64,000 bases of DNA from Marinobacter sp. X15-166B (GCF_001752365.1 NZ_MEIY01000001.1:1251044-1315043), one strand, 5' to 3'. Counted from the stretch's first letter, positions 38,846 to 48,492 are shown. Notes: generated by a model not told the origin, from the letters alone. Made by a program: numbers and translations.

Positions 38846-40723
38846 TCAGGCCCGCGCGCCCCGCAGTTTGCTCACAACCTCCTCGAGGGTTCGCGCGCTG
38901 GCCTGGTCGGGGGGAATGGGCGCGGCCGCAAGCAGCTCGATCCGGGACCAGAACCGCCGCGGTAGCCGGGTCAGCGCCGGGCCGCCGCGATGGCTGAAGA
39001 AACTGCCCCACAGGCCCCGCAACGCCATGGGCACCACCGGTACCGGGCGACGCCTCAGGATGGTCTCTACCCCATTGCGAAACGGCGCAATCTCACCGTC
39101 CTGGGTCAGCCGGCCTTCGGGGAAAATGCACACCACCTCGCCCGCATCCAGGGCCTGGTCAATCCGCTCGAAGGCGGCCTGATAGACGTCGGGCACCTTG
39201 CGGTAGGGACCGATCGGAATGGCCTGCACCTGCCGGAAAAAGAACCCCAGCAGCGGCGTCTTGAAAATGTGGTAATCCATAACAAAGCGGATCGGACGGC
39301 GCACCGCGCCCGCCATCACCAGCGCATCCATATAGGTCACATGGTTGCACACCAGCAACACCGGTCCTGCTTCCGGGATGTTTTCCAACCCCCGATGCCG
39401 GACCCGGTAAATGGTGTGCGACAGGATCCAGATCACCAATCGCAGGGCGAACAGCGGCACCTGCTGATACACAAACCCGGCCACCACCAGATTCATGATC
39501 GCCAGCACCAGGAAAAACTCGGGGATACTCAATCCGAAAACCCCCAGAAACAGGATTGCCAGTAACGCACTGATCACCATGAACAGCGCATTGAACACGT
39601 TCAGGGCGGCAATAATGCGGGCACGCTTGTCTTTCGCTGTCTGTTGCTGGATAAACGCGTACAAGGGCACGATGAACAGCCCCCCGAACACCCCTATTCC
39701 CAGCAGGTCCAGGGCGATGCGCCGGTAACCCGCGTCCGTCAGCACAAACAGCCAATCTGCGGCCACCGGCTGCGCCGGCATGCTCAGATACAAGTCGAGG
39801 CCACACACGCTGAGCCCCAGCGAGCCCAGGGGCACTATGCCCAGCTCCACCCGATGGCCCGACAAGCGTTCACACAGCAGCGACCCGAGCGCGATGCCGA
39901 TGGTGAAGATCGCCAGCAGCAGGGTCACCACGGTTTCATCACCCAGCAGTTCGGTTTTGGCAAAGTTGGGAAACTGGGTCAGATAGGCCGCGCCCATGAA
40001 CCAGAACCAGGACACCGCCATGATGCTCAGTAACACCGAGTGCTGTTCCCGGGCCAGCGCCATCAGTCGCCAGGTCTCCTGCAGCGGCCGCAGCCTGACG
40101 TTCAGGGCAGCGTTACCGGCCGGGGTCACCGGTACCTGCCGGGCCGCCAGGTAGCCCAGCAGCGCCATCACCACTACCGCCACCGCGGCCACCCGTTGCG
40201 GATGAGCACTGCCCATCAGCACACCGGCGGCAATGGTGCCCAGCAATATGGCCACGAAGGTGCCCATTTCCACCAGCGCATTGCCTCCGACCAGCTCCCG
40301 GTCCGACAGGATCTGCGGCAGGATGGCGTACTTGACCGGGCCAAAGAAGGTGGACTGGGTGCCCATCAGGAACAACAACACCAGCAACAGGGGGTACCAG
40401 CTGAACCACAAGCCCACCGCAGCCACCAGCATGATGCCGATCTCGATCAGTTTGACCCGCCGGATCACCAGGGATTTTTCGTATTTATCGGCGACTTGCC
40501 CGGCGATCCCGGAAAACAGGAAAAACGGCAAGATGAACAAAAAAGCGGCAAAGTTAACCACCACATCCACCGACAACCCCAGCAATCCGCCGGCGGTGTA
40601 GGTCACCAGCAGCAACAAAGCATTTTTAAACAGATTATCGTTGAAGGCGCCGGAAAACTGGGTCAGAAAAAACGGCATAAACCGGCGTTGCTGCAATAAC
40701 CGGAGCTGGCTGTGTTCGGCCAT
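38846..40723 (-). CDS. LplT-type MFS transporter fused to PlsC acyltransferase
   Basis: 625-residue inner-membrane protein. Residues about 1-415 form a 12-helix major-facilitator domain of the LplT (lysophospholipid flippase) type, starting F-M-P-F-F-L-T-Q-F-S-G-A-F-N-D-N-L-F-K-N. Residues about 430-625 form a PlsC acyltransferase domain with N-H-V-T-Y-M-D (the N-H-x4-D catalytic motif) and F-P-E-G-R. It probably flips lysophospholipid inward and reacylates it. Unlike the longest versions it lacks a C-terminal acyl-ACP synthetase (Aas) domain. It lies between the candidate origin and the RND pump, with a 28-base gap to the latter. Confidence 0.88.
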   Translation of the reverse strand: MAEHSQLRLLQQRRFMPFFLTQFSGAFNDNLFKNALLLLVTYTAGGLLGLSVDVVVNFAAFLFILPFFLFSGIAGQVADKYEKSLVIRRVKLIEIGIMLVAAVGLWFSWYPLLLVLLFLMGTQSTFFGPVKYAILPQILSDRELVGGNALVEMGTFVAILLGTIAAGVLMGSAHPQRVAAVAVVVMALLGYLAARQVPVTPAGNAALNVRLRPLQETWRLMALAREQHSVLLSIMAVSWFWFMGAAYLTQFPNFAKTELLGDETVVTLLLAIFTIGIALGSLLCERLSGHRVELGIVPLGSLGLSVCGLDLYLSMPAQPVAADWLFVLTDAGYRRIALDLLGIGVFGGLFIVPLYAFIQQQTAKDKRARIIAALNVFNALFMVISALLAILFLGVFGLSIPEFFLVLAIMNLVVAGFVYQQVPLFALRLVIWILSHTIYRVRHRGLENIPEAGPVLLVCNHVTYMDALVMAGAVRRPIRFVMDYHIFKTPLLGFFFRQVQAIPIGPYRKVPDVYQAAFERIDQALDAGEVVCIFPEGRLTQDGEIAPFRNGVETILRRRPVPVVPMALRGLWGSFFSHRGGPALTRLPRRFWSRIELLAAAPIPPDQASARTLEEVVSKLRGARA

Positions 40724-40750
40724 GGAAATATCCTTTGGGTGTTATTGTGG

Positions 40751-43700
40751 TCAACTCTTGTCGGTCTCGGCCGCGCTCAGCCGCCCCAGCTCCCGGGCCA
40801 CCGCACTCGCCGGTTTGGCAAAACGCGCCAGCAGATTGTAGAGCACCGGGATGATGAACAGCGTCAGGGTGGTGGCAAACAGCAGCCCGCCGATGATCAC
40901 CACGCCGATGGCGGCCCGGCTCTCGGCACCGGCGCCACTGGCGATCACCAGCGGGATGGCCCCGAACACGGTGGACACAGTGGTCATCAGCACCGGCCGG
41001 AAACGCAGAATGGCCCCTTGCAAGATCGCCGTCTGCACCGGGTAGCCCCGATCCCGCAACTGATTGGCAAATTCAACGATGAGAATGCCATTTTTGGCCA
41101 TCAATCCGAGCAGTACGATCATGCCAATCTGACTGTAGATGTTGAGACTGATGCCCGTGGCCCACAGGGCGACCAGGGCACCGGTCACCGCCAGAGGCAC
41201 TGACAGCATCACAATCAGGGGGTGTATCCAGCTCTCAAACTGGGCCGCCAACACCAGAAACACTATGACAAACGCCAGCCCGAAGGTGAGGTAGACCGCC
41301 GCGGTGGATTCGGCAAATTCACGACTCAACCCGGTGTAGCTGACCCGGGCTTCCGGCGGCAGGGTGTCCATGGCCAGATTGGTCAGGTCCTGCAACGCGG
41401 TCCCCAGATCGTAACCTTCCGCCAGGGAACCGGTGATGGTAACTGCGGGCAAGCGGTCGACCCGGCGCAAGCTGGGGTTGGCACCCAGCTCTTCCAGACT
41501 CACCAGGGCTTGCAGGGGGGTCAACTCCCCGCCGCTGCGGGGGCGAAGGAACACCTTGCCCAGATCCTCCGGTGTGGCCCGTTCCGCGTCGTTGGCCTGC
41601 ATGATCACATCGTATTCCCGGCCCCGGTCCAGGTAGCTGGTCACTTTGCGGGACGCCAGCAGGGTCTGCAGGGTCAGCCCGATGTCCTCCAGAGTGATAT
41701 CCAGATCGGCGGCGCGGTCCCGATCCACCTGCACCCGCAGTTCGGGGCGGGTCAGCTCAAAGTCGGTGTCCAGATTCAGTAACTTGGGATTGGCCTTGGC
41801 CCGTTCCAAAAGTTCCTCGCTCCAGGCCTGCACGGTCTCGTAATCGGGACCGCCGATCACCAGTGCCAACGGCTGGCTGAATCCTCGCTGCCCCAGCCCC
41901 GGCGGGTTAATGGCGACGGTGCGCACTCCCGGTACGGTCGCCAGTTTCGGCCAGAGTTCAGCGGTAACGCTCTGTTGCTTGATGTCCCGGGTGTCCCAGG
42001 GGGTCAGCCCCATGATCAGGAACGCGGTGTCTTCCCGGTTGCGGAAGCCGACAATCGCCAACAGACGCTGGGCGGTACCTTGTTCTATATAAGGCAATAA
42101 CAGCTGTTCCACCTTGGCCACGTGATGGTCGGTGTACTCGACGGTCGCACCCCGCGGCGCTTTCACCGGCATGATCACCACGCTGCGGTCTTCGATGGGG
42201 GCCAGCTCCTGGGGCAATTGGGGAAAGATCACCGCGGCCAGCACCACCCCCGCCAGACCGGTTCCCAGCACCGCCCCGGGCTGACGCAAGGCCAGTCCCA
42301 GCAACCGCTCGTACCCCCGGTTGAGGCCGGTCAGCAGACGCTCACTGACCCGCCCGCCCCCGCCCTCCGAAGCCCCGCCGGGAGAGCGCCGGAGCCACTT
42401 GGAGCACAACATTGGGGTGAGGGTGAGCGCCACCAGACTGGACACGATGACCGCCGCCGCCAGGGTAAAACCAAATTCGGCAAACAGCCGGCCGACGTTG
42501 CCCCCCATGAACGAGATGGGCACGAACACCGCCACCAGGGTCAGGGTGGTGGCAATCACCGCAAACGCCACCTGTCGGGCACCCCGATAGGCCGCCAGCA
42601 ACGGCGGCTCACCCTCATCGATGCGGCGCTGGATGTTTTCCAGCACCACAATGGCGTCGTCCACCACCAGCCCTATGGCCAGAATCACCGCCAGCAAGGT
42701 GAGCACATTGATGGAAAAGCCGAGCAACCCCAGACCGATAAAGGCACCAATCACCGAGACCGGAATGGTGACCGCCGGAATCAACGTGGCCCGCCACGAA
42801 CGCAAAAACGCGAAGATCACCAGAATCACCAACGCCACCGCGATTGCCAGGGTGATCATGACTTCGCTGATGGAGGCCCGGATGAACACCGATTCGTCGT
42901 AGCTTTCGGTGATGGTCACTTCCGGCGGCAGGGTGCGGCGAATCTTGTCGATCTCCGCCTGCACCTGATTGGACACCGCCACGGTGTTGGACTTGGACTG
43001 GCGGATGATCCCCAGACCTATCCCGGTCTGGCCATTGGCCCGCAATCGCCCGGTGTCCGACTCCACCCCCAGCTGCACGTTGGCGACCTCCCCCAGGCGC
43101 AGAAAATCATTGCCGTCGCGGCGCACCACCAGATTACGGAACTCCTCCACCGACTGCAGCCGCCCCTCGGTACGCACGTCGAAGGCCCGACTGACGGCGC
43201 CCACCGAACCCGCCGGCAACTCCACGTTATTGGCCCGCAAGGCCCGCTCCACCTCCGCCACGGTCACTCCCCGCGCGGCCAGACGCTCCCGGTCCAGCCA
43301 TACCCGGATGGCATACCGGCGCTCGCCCCCGATAATCACATCAGCCACCCCGTCGACCACCGACAGGCGGTCGACCAGGACCCGGCTGGCGTAATCACTG
43401 AGTTCGGCCCGGTCCCAGGTGTCGCTGCGCAGGGTCACCCACATCATCGGCCGGGCGTCGGAATCCGCCTTGCGCACCACCGGTGCATCGGCCTCTGCCG
43501 GCAAGCGGTTCAGCACCCGCGACACCGCATCGCGTACATCGTTGGCGGCGATGTCGATATCCCGGGAGGTTCTGAACTCAATGGCGGTGCGGGAGCGGCC
43601 CTGTTCGCTGCTGGATTCCAGCGAGCGGATCCCCTCAAGCGCGCTGATGGCGCCTTCCAGCACCTGGGTGATCTGGGTATCGACCACATCCGCGGCGGCC

Positions 43701-43858
43701 CCGGTGTAGGTGGTGGTGATGGACACAATCGGCGGATCGATGTCGGGGTATTCCCGCACCGGCAACCCCAGCAAGGCCGCGAGCCCGAACACCAGGATCA
43801 GCAGACTGACCACGGTGGCAAACACCGGCCGTTTGATCGACACATCGGACAACACCAT
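40751..43858 (-). CDS. RND multidrug efflux pump, inner-membrane subunit (HAE1 type)
   Basis: 1035-residue proton-driven exporter of the AcrB/MexB/MdtB superfamily. The start M-V-L-S-D-V-S-I-K-R-P-V-F-A-T-V and the S-I-D-x-P-P-I-V-style porter segment (Y-P-D-I-D-P-P-I-V-S-I) are typical; transmembrane helix 4 has the proton-relay pair in G-L-V-V-D-D-A-I-V-V-L-E-N. The porter and docking domains repeat in two halves as expected. It starts two bases after the adaptor gene, so the two are one operon. No outer-membrane channel gene is adjacent. Substrates cannot be inferred. Confidence 0.93.
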   Translation of the reverse strand: MVLSDVSIKRPVFATVVSLLILVFGLAALLGLPVREYPDIDPPIVSITTTYTGAAADVVDTQITQVLEGAISALEGIRSLESSSEQGRSRTAIEFRTSRDIDIAANDVRDAVSRVLNRLPAEADAPVVRKADSDARPMMWVTLRSDTWDRAELSDYASRVLVDRLSVVDGVADVIIGGERRYAIRVWLDRERLAARGVTVAEVERALRANNVELPAGSVGAVSRAFDVRTEGRLQSVEEFRNLVVRRDGNDFLRLGEVANVQLGVESDTGRLRANGQTGIGLGIIRQSKSNTVAVSNQVQAEIDKIRRTLPPEVTITESYDESVFIRASISEVMITLAIAVALVILVIFAFLRSWRATLIPAVTIPVSVIGAFIGLGLLGFSINVLTLLAVILAIGLVVDDAIVVLENIQRRIDEGEPPLLAAYRGARQVAFAVIATTLTLVAVFVPISFMGGNVGRLFAEFGFTLAAAVIVSSLVALTLTPMLCSKWLRRSPGGASEGGGGRVSERLLTGLNRGYERLLGLALRQPGAVLGTGLAGVVLAAVIFPQLPQELAPIEDRSVVIMPVKAPRGATVEYTDHHVAKVEQLLLPYIEQGTAQRLLAIVGFRNREDTAFLIMGLTPWDTRDIKQQSVTAELWPKLATVPGVRTVAINPPGLGQRGFSQPLALVIGGPDYETVQAWSEELLERAKANPKLLNLDTDFELTRPELRVQVDRDRAADLDITLEDIGLTLQTLLASRKVTSYLDRGREYDVIMQANDAERATPEDLGKVFLRPRSGGELTPLQALVSLEELGANPSLRRVDRLPAVTITGSLAEGYDLGTALQDLTNLAMDTLPPEARVSYTGLSREFAESTAAVYLTFGLAFVIVFLVLAAQFESWIHPLIVMLSVPLAVTGALVALWATGISLNIYSQIGMIVLLGLMAKNGILIVEFANQLRDRGYPVQTAILQGAILRFRPVLMTTVSTVFGAIPLVIASGAGAESRAAIGVVIIGGLLFATTLTLFIIPVLYNLLARFAKPASAVARELGRLSAAETDKS

Positions 43859-43860
43859 GG

Positions 43861-44955
43861 TCAGTCTTCCCGGCGCAACGCGAATTTGCTGGCCGGAATG
43901 GCTGCATCATCAGCCATCACCTGCACCGCATCGCCGGTCGAGAGCCGGTCCTGGCCGGTAATGATGACCCGCTCCTGTGCGGCCAGACCGGTGGTCACTT
44001 CGACCGAACCGGGCTGGCGACTGCCCAGGGTCACCGAAAGCCGCACCGCCTTGCCGTCTCTTTCTACAAACACATAGGCATCGTTACCGCGAAACAGCAC
44101 CGCTTGCTCGGGGATGACCAGGGCCTCGCGGGTCTGCAGAATGAGGGCGACCGACATGAACTGGCCGGGACGCAGACGTCCATCGCGGTTATCCATCAAC
44201 GCCCGCACCGCCAGCGATCGGTTCAGTTCGTTGATGCGCACCCCCAACGCGGCCAGTTCACCGGTAAACACCTCGTCCGGGTAGGCCTGAGTACGCGCCT
44301 GCACCTGCTGGCCTGCGTGGAGCTGACCGATAAAGCGCTCCGGCACCGCAAACTCCAGCTCCATCTGGGCAATATCGTCCAGTGTGGTGATCACCTCGGC
44401 CGCACTGAGGTAACTGCCGACCGTCAGGCTGTTCAGGCCGGTGATGCCGGCGAAAGGCGCGGTGATGCGATGATGGTCAAGTTGGGTCCGGGCGGCCACT
44501 CGCCGGGCCCGGGCCACCTCCAGATTGGTTCTGAGCTGGTCCAGTTGGGATTGGGCGATGCTGTTATTCTGGTGCAACCGGGACGCCCGTTCATACTGGC
44601 GCCGGGCATCGTCAAACTCGGCTTCCGCCACCTGCAATTCGGCCCGGGCCTGGCGGTCGTCCAGGCGCACCAGCAATTGCCCGCGGGCGACCTGAGCGCC
44701 GGGCGCCAGGTTCAGCTCGACCACCTTGCCACTGACCTCCGTGGTCAAAGCCACCGCCCTGCGGGATTGCAGACTGCCCACCGCAGTCAGGCTGTCGTTC
44801 ACCGGCTGCGCTTGCGCCAGCACAATGTTGACCATGGCGGCTGGACGCTGCCGGGCTGACGGCTCCGCCCCGGGCGCCCCGATATAGGGATACACCAACG
44901 CCGCTGCAACCACGCATGCCAGGATAGCCAGTGCTACCAGCCACTGCTTTACCAT
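43861..44955 (-). CDS. RND efflux periplasmic adaptor (membrane fusion protein)
   Basis: 364-residue periplasmic adaptor linking the RND pump to an outer-membrane channel. One N-terminal membrane anchor (W-L-V-A-L-A-I-L-A-C-V-V-A-A-A-L-V-Y) precedes the biotinyl-lipoyl-like halves (T-T-E-V-S-G-K-V-V-E-L ... A-P-F-A-G-I-T-G), an α-helical hairpin and the β-barrel domain. ATG 44955 is chosen over a TTG 18 bases upstream. It is directly followed by the pump gene. Confidence 0.92.
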   Translation of the reverse strand: MVKQWLVALAILACVVAAALVYPYIGAPGAEPSARQRPAAMVNIVLAQAQPVNDSLTAVGSLQSRRAVALTTEVSGKVVELNLAPGAQVARGQLLVRLDDRQARAELQVAEAEFDDARRQYERASRLHQNNSIAQSQLDQLRTNLEVARARRVAARTQLDHHRITAPFAGITGLNSLTVGSYLSAAEVITTLDDIAQMELEFAVPERFIGQLHAGQQVQARTQAYPDEVFTGELAALGVRINELNRSLAVRALMDNRDGRLRPGQFMSVALILQTREALVIPEQAVLFRGNDAYVFVERDGKAVRLSVTLGSRQPGSVEVTTGLAAQERVIITGQDRLSTGDAVQVMADDAAIPASKFALRRED

Positions 44956-45054
44956 AGTGCTGTCTCTGTCCAATCACTTCTTGAGGATATCAGGCCACCA
45001 TACCCCAGGGCAGGATTAATGCGCCACCGGGCGCCCGCAGGCTTAACCTGAAAT

Positions 45055-45999
45055 TTACGCTTTGGCGGACGGACGGGGCTGATTTTTAATCACCACCAGC
45101 GCCACGCCGGTGACCGACACCAGCCCCCCGGCAATCGCCAGCAAGCCCAGGCGTTCATCGAACAGGATAAAGGCTTCCAGAGCGGTCACCGGCGGCACCA
45201 GATAAAACAGGCTGGCCACCTGGGACGCGGCACCGCGGCGGATCAGCATCATCAGCAACAGGATGGCGCCGATGGATACCCCCAGCACCAGCCAGGCCAT
45301 GGAGAGGACCAGTTGCATGTGCCAGACCACCTCGCGGGTTTCAAAGGCAAAGGCCCCGATGGCAAAAAACACACTGGCGGCACAGTATTGAATGAAGGTG
45401 CCGGCCACCAGGTCGATGCTTTCGCCGTGGCGTTTCTGATAGACGGTGCCGATGGAAATACCCACCAGCGCGATCACCGCCCACAGCAGGGCCCACCCGG
45501 GGAAGCGGTCGACCTGCGCGCTGCCGCCCATTTTTTCCAGCAACACCAGTCCAATACCCAGCAGCCCCAGCAACAAACCTGCCCACTGCCGCAGGTTAAT
45601 CGCTTCCCGCAACAGCAGCACCGCCGCCACCGCCATCACCAGCGGTTGCAGGCCGACAATCAGCGATACCACGCCGGAGGGCATGTTGCCATAGATGGCG
45701 TAATAGACCCCTCCCAGATACAAACCGTGCACCAGCAAGCCGGTGACCGCGGTGTGCATCGCCCCTTTTGCGGAGGGCCATTTGACCGGTAACACCCAGA
45801 CCAGCACCAGCAACAATACCAGGGTACACCCCATGCGGTAGAGCAGCAGGGTAAACGGTTCGGCGTAGGGCAAACCGTATTTGGCACCGATGAAGCCGGT
45901 ACTCCACAGCCAGACAAACAGCACCGGCACCAGATACAGCCCCAGACGGGCGTAACGGGTGGTTACCGGTGATCCAGCCGGGTCCGGCTCAAGCGCCAT
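45055..45999 (-). CDS. EamA/DMT-family transporter
   Basis: 314-residue inner-membrane protein with ten predicted helices in two EamA repeats, each beginning with a tryptophan-rich helix (L-V-P-V-L-F-V-W-L-W-S-T-G-F-I-G ... ). Members export small metabolites or amino acids; the substrate is not readable here. It follows the first solute-binding copy by 30 bases on the same strand and could be co-transcribed with that array, which may be coincidence. Confidence 0.85.
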   Translation of the reverse strand: MALEPDPAGSPVTTRYARLGLYLVPVLFVWLWSTGFIGAKYGLPYAEPFTLLLYRMGCTLVLLLVLVWVLPVKWPSAKGAMHTAVTGLLVHGLYLGGVYYAIYGNMPSGVVSLIVGLQPLVMAVAAVLLLREAINLRQWAGLLLGLLGIGLVLLEKMGGSAQVDRFPGWALLWAVIALVGISIGTVYQKRHGESIDLVAGTFIQYCAASVFFAIGAFAFETREVVWHMQLVLSMAWLVLGVSIGAILLLMMLIRRGAASQVASLFYLVPPVTALEAFILFDERLGLLAIAGGLVSVTGVALVVIKNQPRPSAKA

Positions 46000-46029
46000 C
46001 AGGTTTCTCCCGTATCAGCGGTGGCGGAC

Positions 46030-46776
46030 TCAGAGCCCGTATTTGGTGCCGATGGCGTCATACAGACCATTGGCCCTGATGGTTTCCAGTGCCTGATTGA
46101 GTGTCGCGATAAGGTGGTCCGGCGTGTCCGGATTCATGGCCAGATAGAGATCGACACTGTTGAACGAGAATACCGGCACCAGACCTTCGACGTCCTGCTG
46201 GGACGCCAGATAGGGCCCCCCCAGGCGCTCCGCCAGCCACAGATCGATCTGTCCCAGTTCGAGGCGCTTCGGGTTGAGGTCGTCGCTCTCCAGCAGGGAT
46301 ACCGTGTGGCCACGCGCTTGCAGATAGTCGGCGCCCACATCGTTGCGATAGCCGCCGATGGTCTTGCCTTTGGCGTCCGCCAGTCTGTTCATCTTGAAGG
46401 TGCTGCCCGGGGGCGCAAAAATCGTCCATTCGTTCTGGGCCAGGGGGCCCACCCACTTGAACAGGGGCGCGCGATCGTCTGTGTAGGTGGTGCAGAAGAT
46501 GCCGTGATTGACCCGGGTCTGGGCCCGGGTGTACCCGTAGTCCCAGTTGCGCAGTTTCATCACGTAGTCGATGCCCGCCTGCTCGATCACCGCTTTTGCC
46601 CGTTCGGCGCAGATGCCATCAATATTGCCGGCACTGTGTTCAAAACCCCGCCCCTGGGTGCTCATGTTAAACGGGGGGTAGTTCTCCGTGTACACGTATA
46701 ATTTTTCCGCGGCAACGGCAACCGAGGTATTGACCAGTGCCAGCAGTGCCAGCATCAGCGGCGGGATGAAACCCAT
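46030..46776 (-). CDS. Periplasmic solute-binding protein (SBP_bac_3), tandem copy 1
   Basis: 248-residue family-3 solute-binding protein with a signal peptide (M-G-F-I-P-P-L-M to V-A-V-A-A) and the mature start L-Y-V-Y-T-E-N-Y-P-P-F-N-M-S. Internal signatures are the N-W-D-Y-G-Y motif, N-E-W-T-I-F-A-P-P-G-S-T-F and the C-terminal A-I-G-T-K-Y-G-L. It is the most downstream of four head-to-tail copies. No ABC permease or ATPase lies near, so these may be orphan binding proteins feeding a remote transporter or a sensor. Gln, His, polar or aromatic amine ligands are all possible. Confidence 0.9.
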   Translation of the reverse strand: MGFIPPLMLALLALVNTSVAVAAEKLYVYTENYPPFNMSTQGRGFEHSAGNIDGICAERAKAVIEQAGIDYVMKLRNWDYGYTRAQTRVNHGIFCTTYTDDRAPLFKWVGPLAQNEWTIFAPPGSTFKMNRLADAKGKTIGGYRNDVGADYLQARGHTVSLLESDDLNPKRLELGQIDLWLAERLGGPYLASQQDVEGLVPVFSFNSVDLYLAMNPDTPDHLIATLNQALETIRANGLYDAIGTKYGL

Positions 46777-46804
46777 AACGACAACTCCTTGTAACAGTGT
46801 GAGT

Positions 46805-46828
46805 GGGCAAGGTCCCGTGACCCTGCCC
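46805..46828 (-). repeat. Hairpin in the spacer between binding-protein copies 1 and 2
   Basis: Ten-base arms 46805-46814 and 46819-46828 with one mismatch and a four-base loop, in the 74-base spacer between copies. A related hairpin occupies the same place in the next spacer. It may affect RNA stability or attenuation. Confidence 0.45.
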
Positions 46829-46850
46829 GGGGTGGGGAATTCAGACCCGC

Positions 46851-47596
46851 TCAGAGCCCGTATTTGGTGCCGATGGCGTCATAGATGCCATTGGCCTTGA
46901 TCTCTTCCAGCGCCCGGTTGAGCTTGTTGATGGTTTCATCCGGGGTGTCCAGGTTCATGGCCAGGTACAGGTCCACACTGTTGAAGGTAAACACCGGCAC
47001 CAGTCCCTCCACATTCTGCTGGGAGGCAATGTAGGGGCCCGCCAGGCGATCCGCCAGCCACAGGTCGATCTGTCCCAGTTCCAGTCGCTTGGGGTTGAGG
47101 TCGTCACTATCCAGCAGGGAGACGTTGTAGCCCTGTTCCAGCAGGTATTCGCTTCTCACATCGTTACGGTACCCACCGATGACCTTACCCTTGGCGTCCT
47201 CCAGTCTGTTCATCTTGAAGGTGCTGCCCGGGGGCGCAAAAATCGCCCACTCGAACGGCGCCAGGGGGCCCACCCACTTGAACAGGGGGCCCGGGCTTCG
47301 GTATAGGTGGTGCAGATGATGCCGTGGTTGACCTTGGTCTGGGCCCGGTTATAGCCATAGTCCCAGTTACGCAGTTTCATCACATAGTCGATGCCCGCCT
47401 GCTCGATCACCGCTTTTGCCCGCTCGGCACAGATGCCGTCAATCTGATCGGCGCTGTGCTCGAACGCCCGCCCCTGGGTACTCATGTTATAGGGAGGACC
47501 ATTTTCGGTGTACACATACAGTCGCTCGGGAGCAGCAACGGCCGAGGTATTGACCAGTGCCAGCAGTGCCAGCACCAGCGGTGGAATGAAACCCAT
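46851..47596 (-). pseudogene. Periplasmic solute-binding protein, tandem copy 2, frameshifted
   Basis: Same protein as its neighbours, but the coding stretch is 746 bases instead of 747. The first part (signal peptide, L-Y-V-Y-T-E-N-G-P-P-Y-N-M-S ... T-T-Y-T-E-A-R-A-P) leaves frame at the position where copy 3 has six G residues and this copy has five (about 47285-47289). The second part resumes W-V-G-P-L-A-P-F-E-W-A-I-F-A-P-P and ends A-I-G-T-K-Y-G-L. Both parts are otherwise well conserved, so the break is recent, phase-variable, or a sequence error. Confidence 0.88.
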
Positions 47597-47622
47597 GAAA
47601 ACAACTCCTTGAAACAGAAAAG

Positions 47623-47650
47623 CCGGACAAGGCACCAGGACCCTGTCCGG
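47623..47650 (-). repeat. Hairpin in the spacer between binding-protein copies 2 and 3
   Basis: Arms 47623-47632 and 47641-47650 with one mismatch and an eight-base loop, placed like the hairpin in the copy 1/2 spacer. The copy 3/4 spacer has no equally clear counterpart. Confidence 0.45.
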
Positions 47651-47670
47651 GGTGTATTCACCGGGCCTGG

Positions 47671-48417
47671 TTAGAGCCCGTATTTTGTGCCAATGGCGTC
47701 GTACATGCCATTGATTTTGATCGCTTCCAACGCCTGGTTGAGTCTTTCAACCACGGCATCGGGCGTGTCCAGATTCATGGCAAGATACAGGCCCACGTTG
47801 TTGAACGAGTAGACCGGCACCAGGCCTTCCACATTCTGCTGCGAGGCATAGTAAGGCCCTCCCAAGCGCTCGGCAATCCACAGATCAATCTGTCCCAGCT
47901 CCAATCGTTTCGGATTGAGGTCGTCGCTCTCCAGAGCGGAGACCTTATACCCCCGTTCCAACAAATACTCGCTGCGTACGTCATTGCGATAGCCGCCAAT
48001 GGTCTTGCCCTTGGCGTCTTCCAGCCTGTTCATTTTGAAGGTGCTGCCCGGGGGCGCAAAAATCGTCCATTCGTTCTGGGCCAGGGGTCCCACCCACTTG
48101 AACAGGGGGGCCCGGGCTTCGGTATAGGTGGTGCAGATGATGCCGTGATTGATTTTTTGCTGGGCGCGGGTGTAGCCATAGTCCCAGTTGCGCAGCTTCA
48201 TCACATAGTCGATGCCCGCCTGCTCGATCACCGCTTTCGCCCGCTCGGCACAGATGCCGTCAATCTGATCGGCGCTGTGCTCGAATGCCCGCCCCTGGGT
48301 GCTCATGTTGTAAGGGGGGTAGTTCTCCGTGTACACGTAGAGTCTTTCTGAGGCACCGACAACCGAGGTGGTGACGAACGCCAGCAGGGCCAGTATCAGT
48401 CGTGGAATGAAAACCAT
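47671..48417 (-). CDS. Periplasmic solute-binding protein (SBP_bac_3), tandem copy 3
   Basis: 248 residues, intact, with signal peptide (M-V-F-I-P-R-L-I-L-A-L-L), L-Y-V-Y-T-E-N-Y-P-P-Y-N-M-S, N-W-D-Y-G-Y and the shared C-terminus A-I-G-T-K-Y-G-L. It retains the six-G tract (48105-48110) that is shortened in copy 2. The ATG at 48417 aligns with the other copies' starts. Substitutions among the copies lie mainly in loops near the cleft, so ligand preferences could differ; that needs a structure or assay. Confidence 0.9.
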   Translation of the reverse strand: MVFIPRLILALLAFVTTSVVGASERLYVYTENYPPYNMSTQGRAFEHSADQIDGICAERAKAVIEQAGIDYVMKLRNWDYGYTRAQQKINHGIICTTYTEARAPLFKWVGPLAQNEWTIFAPPGSTFKMNRLEDAKGKTIGGYRNDVRSEYLLERGYKVSALESDDLNPKRLELGQIDLWIAERLGGPYYASQQNVEGLVPVYSFNNVGLYLAMNLDTPDAVVERLNQALEAIKINGMYDAIGTKYGL

Positions 48418-48492
48418 GGGAACAGCTCCTTGCAACAGTATGCCCGGGCATCAGGCATGAACCGTACCCGAGCGTGAACGCATGACGAGCCA

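Noticed and set aside
38846..40723. Calling the fusion protein Aas
   Set aside because: The C-terminal acyl-ACP synthetase domain that defines Aas is absent; only transporter and PlsC parts are seen.
42122..44077. 651-codon rightward frame opposite the RND pump and adaptor
   Set aside because: Repetitive Gly/His/Gln-rich shadow translation without domains; the leftward genes carry all expected motifs.
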